Source of the DNA: Pegea sp. RAD2-039
Taxonomy: Eukaryota; Chordata; Thaliacea; Salpida; Salpidae
Length of the DNA: 64,000 nt
Assembly (NCBI GenBank): GCA_034620365.1
Contig: JAQGEQ010000344.1
Coordinates: 186,001-250,000, forward strand
Reading direction: 5' to 3'
Shown: positions 59,635 to 64,000 of the stretch, piece by piece
How positions within the stretch are numbered: the stretch's first letter is position 1
Layout: each line of letters starts with the position of its first letter
Translations under genes and position numbers: made by a program
Notes under the pieces: model-generated
Told to the model about the DNA's origin: nothing
The model's database searches: none
Seen by the model: the letters and a program-made list of their open reading frames with translations, nothing else

Positions 59635-62570
59635 TCAACAATTTTTAGAATCAAATTGAACAAATAAATTTAGAAGAAGAAATTTTACAAGTTGCAAGAT
59701 TTAGCCAAATATTCACTTAAGCTTTAATAAACATAAAATAAAAATTACAAATTAAAAAAAATATTTGAAAATATTTGAAAGTTTTTTAACAAAGTTACAA
59801 AAATAATTTGATAAGCAATTTAAAAATAATTTTTTTGATAAATTAAATAAAATTATTTGATTTTATAAAACAATATTAATCATAAAAATTATAATAACAT
59901 GAAAAAGTTAAAAACGTTAAGAAATATAAAATATATTTATTGATTAAAAAATAATTAATAAATAGTTTTCTTTCCTAAAGATTTCTAACCATATGATTTT
60001 AATAAAACTTTTTCAAAGTTGGCAAGATAACTATAACTTATTAAAAAGCAAAAGGACTAATTTGGCCTTTTTTAAGTTTGGAGCTTTATATGTTTTTGTA
60101 GATTTTTAAAGCCATTTTTTTACTTTTACTTAATATAATAATTCTATTTTTAATACAGTTTAATAATACCATTTTTATTGAATTATAAAGCTATCATTTA
60201 CAAATGAAAAATTTAGTTTTTGATTGTCTATAGTTGTCAATGACTAAAAATAACTGTAGATATAAAGTACTTGTAGTTGTTTATATTGTAGAATAGTTTT
60301 TAACTTTTTTTTTAGTTTTTCACTGAATACATCAGTAAACTAACCAAATCTAAAAATAATTCAAAATAATAAAAATGAAGTCATTCTTCAAATTGTAATA
60401 TCAGTGATTAGTTACACAAAAAGTTAGTTTTAAAATTCTTTTTATCCAAAAGTTGTAATGTTTGTTAGTGATTCAATCACTCTAACTTTGAGTTAAAATA
60501 TGCAAATAATAATCAATTAAAAAATCATCTTCTATCAAAAAGTAAGTTCTAAAATAGAAATAAATATATAGAATAGATTCTATAATACTTTATACGATGA
60601 GCATTGAATCAGTGCTGATAACAGATTAAAAATTATTTTACCAAAATGTAAATTTCAAAACTAACTTAATATAAGATGTAAGTCTTCATCTTATGATCTC
60701 TAAATTCAGTTTGCTGATAGATTAATCAAAATTTCACATAAGATGCTAACTGGTGAATTTTACATCAACTTTTGACAGCCTTCTGGACGCGAAGATGATT
60801 TTACCAAATATTAAAGACTTTATTCTCCAAGTATTTCAAAGATGAAACGGTTTTCTTTAAGATTTATTTTATTGTGAAGATAAAGTAATGATTGTATTAT
60901 TATCAAACTAATTTGCTTCACTTTCTTATTACAAAAGGCTCCTAAAAGTTTAAAAAAATAAATCTTTACTTTTAAACCAGATTAATACTAATCCAAATTA
61001 CTAACATATACTATTTGCATGTTTGCTAAGAAAAGCTTTGCTTGTAAACGAACATTCTAACAATGCACCAAGTTAACAGCTATCTAAAAAATCTAATTTT
61101 TAACACCTTGACTTGTAAAAGCTTTTCAGAAAATAACATCAAGCAAAGAAAAGAACTCTTTAAATTAGCTCTTTAGATTTAATTCGAAAGTGAAAAGGTA
61201 ATGAAAGTAGAAGTTCATTTTTTTCATATTATATCAACTAGATGTTATTTAAGGTTACTCATGTATGTATCAAATCACAACAATTTTCAAGTAACTAACA
61301 GCAAGTGTAATGCTTTTGTTACCAAAAGTTTATTTCTTCTAATAAAATACTCACTATGACTAGTGTGGATCATATATCCTTGAAAACTAATCAGTTAAAT
61401 CAAAAATTTGTTGTTTCTAACAAATTTAAGTCGAAATTTTTTCTGTTCGGTTTAAATTGAATTTTCCACGATTTGGTTTCTATTTCATCTATTTCAATAT
61501 ATCACCGAAATCAGTGACCTTTTGAATAATTAAACATATTACCAAAAACCTTAAACATTTCAGCTATTATTTTAATTTTACTTTCAAGCTGAAATGAATG
61601 CTGAAATTCTATAGCATCTCTTTATACAAACAATTCATCTTCTTATTTAAAAGTTTTCAAACTTATATAATGGGGTATATGAGGAATTATTTATGCAAAT
61701 AGTTTAAAAATATACAGAAAAGAAAATAATAATATAGATATAATAGTAACTCTAGAAAAAACTAAATTCAACAAATCTTTTTTTAATTAGTCAATTTAAG
61801 TGAAAAAAATTTAATTTTGTTGAAAATACATTTGAAGCTTTCAATAAAACTCTACTAGATAAACACAATCTGTTTCTACTTTTTCATACAAATGTATGAA
61901 GTTATTTCAGATTTTATAGAAATTGTTTTGCCCAAAATAAACTTGTTGATGCAAAATTGGTTAATAAAGTTTTAATGAAATTTATAAAGTTTAAATAAGC
62001 TAATCTCACAAACAATGCTTTTGAAGAAGTAATTAAATTTGATAAGTTACATGAATTACTGGTTAGAAGTTTGTGTTGGTAATAAACAGTTTCCAGCTTA
62101 CATAGAATTGATATTTGAAAAACCTTTTTGAAAGCATTAAATTAAAGATCACTTTTATGAATCAGTTACAAGCTCTTCAAATAACTCACATGTGATTACA
62201 TATTAGACAATTCAATCTCTTAATTAAGAATACAAAAAACGTGATATAAATATCATAAATATTTATATAATTATAAAAATTAATAAAATATTTATAAAAT
62301 AATTAGCGGCTTTATAAATCAACATCATGAAAATGTTCATGAAATTCTTCAATTTTATCTTTGTTACATGAAATGAGATGAAGTTAACAGATCTTGCAAC
62401 GAGATGCACGAGTGACGGAGTCGATTTCCAAGGTAACTACTCGCCAGCCAATTCATCGTCGAAGGCAACTACGCCACCTACTGAGCGCGAAAAATATCCT
62501 CTTCAATTTTGTCTCACAAGTTACTTCAGGAGAAAAAAAAGTTGTGGGTCCAGACAGAAAAGCTACAATC
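59635..62570. other. Intergenic AT-rich stretch, nothing recognised
   Basis: About 2.9 kb of AT-rich DNA upstream of the CUSTOS-like gene; should contain the promoter of the putative CUSTOS-PRUNE unit. No gene, RNA or repeat family is recognised until the 13-bp repeat at 62586. Confidence 0.45.
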
Positions 62571-62585
62571 CGTTGACCTCCTTGT

Positions 62586-62722
62586 CACTGTCCCAGGTCA
62601 CTGTCCCAGGTCACTGTCTTAGGTCACTGTCCTAGGTCACTGTCTTAGGTCAGTGTTCAAGGTCACTGTCCCAGGTCACTGTTCCAGGTCACTGTCTCAG
62701 GTCACTGTCCTAGGTCACTGGA
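62586..62722. repeat. 13-bp minisatellite with ten AGGTCA motifs
   Basis: Unit CACTGTCCCAGGT. AGGTCA starts at 62595, 62608, 62621, 62634, 62647, 62660, 62673, 62686, 62699 and 62712, i.e. ten perfect copies at exactly 13-bp steps; the seven bases between vary (CTGTCCC, CTGTCTT, CTGTCCT, GTGTTCA and others). An imperfect unit precedes and one follows. Confidence 0.97.
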
Positions 62723-62745
62723 CTGCGTCACCGAACAGCAAATCT

Positions 62746-63553
62746 AGAAAATGGAGATAGTTTCTTAGTTATTAACAAAACCAAAGATGAGATGGGAAAA
62801 GAGGAATCATGAGACATCATCATCTCTATCTACTTTCACCAACCAGCAAGTTGAATGAAACAAAATAAATTCTCACTTTGCTTGCTAAGAAATTCGAAGT
62901 TACGTTTCTTAACAATTTAAAAATTTAAAAAGATTTGCTTATTTGTTGAAGATCAAATTGATAAGTTGTTTGTCTGCAAACCTACAAATATCAAGTTCTA
63001 TTTGATTAATCGAAGATTAAGCTCTCTAAAAACTTTCTTTTTATTAAATCTAAAAACATTTTAAAAATTTATGTATTAAATCTAAAAACATTTTTAAAAC
63101 TTCAAATAAGACAAGTAGAAAGGAATTCAAGCTGCTTATTGGTTGTTTAAGTCTTGTAAATGACCTAAAGTAACCTTTCTGGGTTACTAGCCTGTTGATG
63201 ACGTCATCATGACATGCAAGATGTGCCTCGTGATTGAACAAGCTATCAACAATCTTCATCTTTGAATATTAGAGAAGCAATTACAAACTTTTTCTTCAAT
63301 TATTTTCTAATTTCGTTTTTATCTTCTAAACTTGTCGAATTCTCATCAAATTTCCTGAATCTTGAAAAAGAAGAATCAGTTGCTGCAAATTTGCTGCAAG
63401 CTCTGCATTCATCGACATGTTCTGTTTATTTATCTTTTATTTTTTGTTTACTTTCGCATTGTAATTCATCAAAATATCAATAAATAAATTAAGAACAAAA
63501 AAAGCTTCATTAAATCTTCCTCTACGTCGCGCTTCAAGTGTGACGTCATCAAC
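62746..63553. other. Stretch between the 13-bp repeat and the ShKT gene
   Basis: Short frames exist on both strands (minus 63259-63050, plus 63262-63483), one with a TGACGTCATCA motif typical of genic DNA here, but neither translation is recognisable or has a clear splice structure. The ShKT gene's 3' UTR should run into it (a minus-strand AATAAA lies near 63426). Confidence 0.4.
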
Positions 63554-64000
63554 TCAACAAAGTCCGCAACTTTTTTGACATTTTATTTTCATAAATTCAG
63601 GATACGATCCATAACAATAACCAGAAGTTGCAAACATCGAACAGCTTGTCACGTGATCGAGACATTCTGCAAACAACTTGATGACGTCATCATCTTTACT
63701 AGCATCATTATACCTTTAGATTGGCAAGTCGAACAACAATTCTTTTTCATCCAAATTGGGGCACTTTCACAGGCCCCAATCCCTTTCCAGTAACTACAAT
63801 CGCTTCTGACGTCATCACATCGCGACTTAGTGACGCGATTCAACCGACAACTAACGCAGCAAAGCGATTGAATCGACTTCGACCAACAGCGTCCATTAAT
63901 CGCGTACATGAAGCAGAAGCTATGACGGTCCAAACAAACAGTTGCCCCTGGCGACCACGGACCAGTCTGGTAACCAGTTGTGACCACTGGGTAAGCAGAA
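63554..64000 (-). CDS. ShKT-domain protein, partial (5' end outside window)
   Basis: Two exons seen on the minus strand: from the window edge to 63714, and 63666-63554 (stop TGA). The protein carries three cysteine-rich modules in a row. The first runs CLDRHSFCF to CCVSC; the second CDDVRSDCSYWKGIGAC to CCSTC; the third CLDHVTSCSM to CQKSCGLC, ending two residues before nothing but the stop. Spacing (six Cys, GxC in the middle, CxxC at the end) fits the ShKT fold, and the last two fit best. Such domains occur in secreted proteins, often beside metalloprotease or peroxidase domains; what precedes them here is unknown. A TGACGTCATCA motif lies in the intron and another in the exon. The frame is open to the window edge, but an acceptor-like TTACCCAG near 63993-63986 could mark an exon start. 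Confidence 0.8.

Noticed and set aside
62378-62635. Plus-strand 85-codon frame leading into the 13-bp repeat
   Set aside because: Translation is low in information, runs into the repeat, and has no homology or splice support.

Overview
The window is AT-rich animal nuclear DNA with spliced genes. It carries conserved metazoan genes: MFSD12, TNPO3, a roadblock dynein light chain, NKAIN, a VEGFR-type receptor tyrosine kinase, TELO2, a MTMR6/7/8-group myotubularin and PRUNE. Many introns are only about 45-65 bp, intergenic stretches are AT-rich, and several introns are swollen by minisatellites. A single VEGFR-like gene, short introns, a possible two-gene operon and 3'-splice-like sites just upstream of most start codons would fit a tunicate. 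That is inference; another invertebrate is possible.

Layout. 218-3279 (-) MFSD12-type transporter. 6082-13853 (+) TNPO3, with 22 exons and two intronic minisatellites (19-bp and 16-bp units). 17176-18649 (+) dynein light chain roadblock. 19112-23088, a 4-kb intergenic array of a 29-bp unit, followed by a LINE remnant. 26341-29018 (-) NKAIN. 30573-31067 (+) a small PAM2-motif protein, tail-to-tail with a 20-exon VEGFR-like receptor at 31242-37211 (-). 37.2-44.5 kb is gene-poor, with LINE, possible SINE and broken coding remnants. 44506-45566 (+) MAP2K-like pseudokinase. 47102-50421 (-) TELO2, divergent from the myotubularin at 52350-55678 (+), which is tail-to-tail with PRUNE at 55944-59084 (-). 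PRUNE lies 109 bp downstream of a small CUSTOS-like gene at 59194-59622 (-). 63554-64000 (-) is a partial ShKT-domain secreted-type protein.

Exon models were built by hand from splice consensus, reading phase and remembered family sequences. For each multi-exon gene called confidently, all exon phases join without a break. No rRNA, tRNA or CRISPR array was identified.

Two features stand out. First, the palindrome TGACGTCA occurs about 70 times by eye, nearly all inside or beside VEGFR (3' half), TELO2, MTMR, PRUNE, CUSTOS-like and ShKT genes, in introns and in exons; it is almost absent from the first 31 kb. Second, four minisatellites have units that each contain a textbook transcription-factor site: octamer ATTTGCAT, FOX-like ACAAACA, CCAAT box, and nuclear-receptor half-site AGGTCA. 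Whether either has a function cannot be decided from the sequence.
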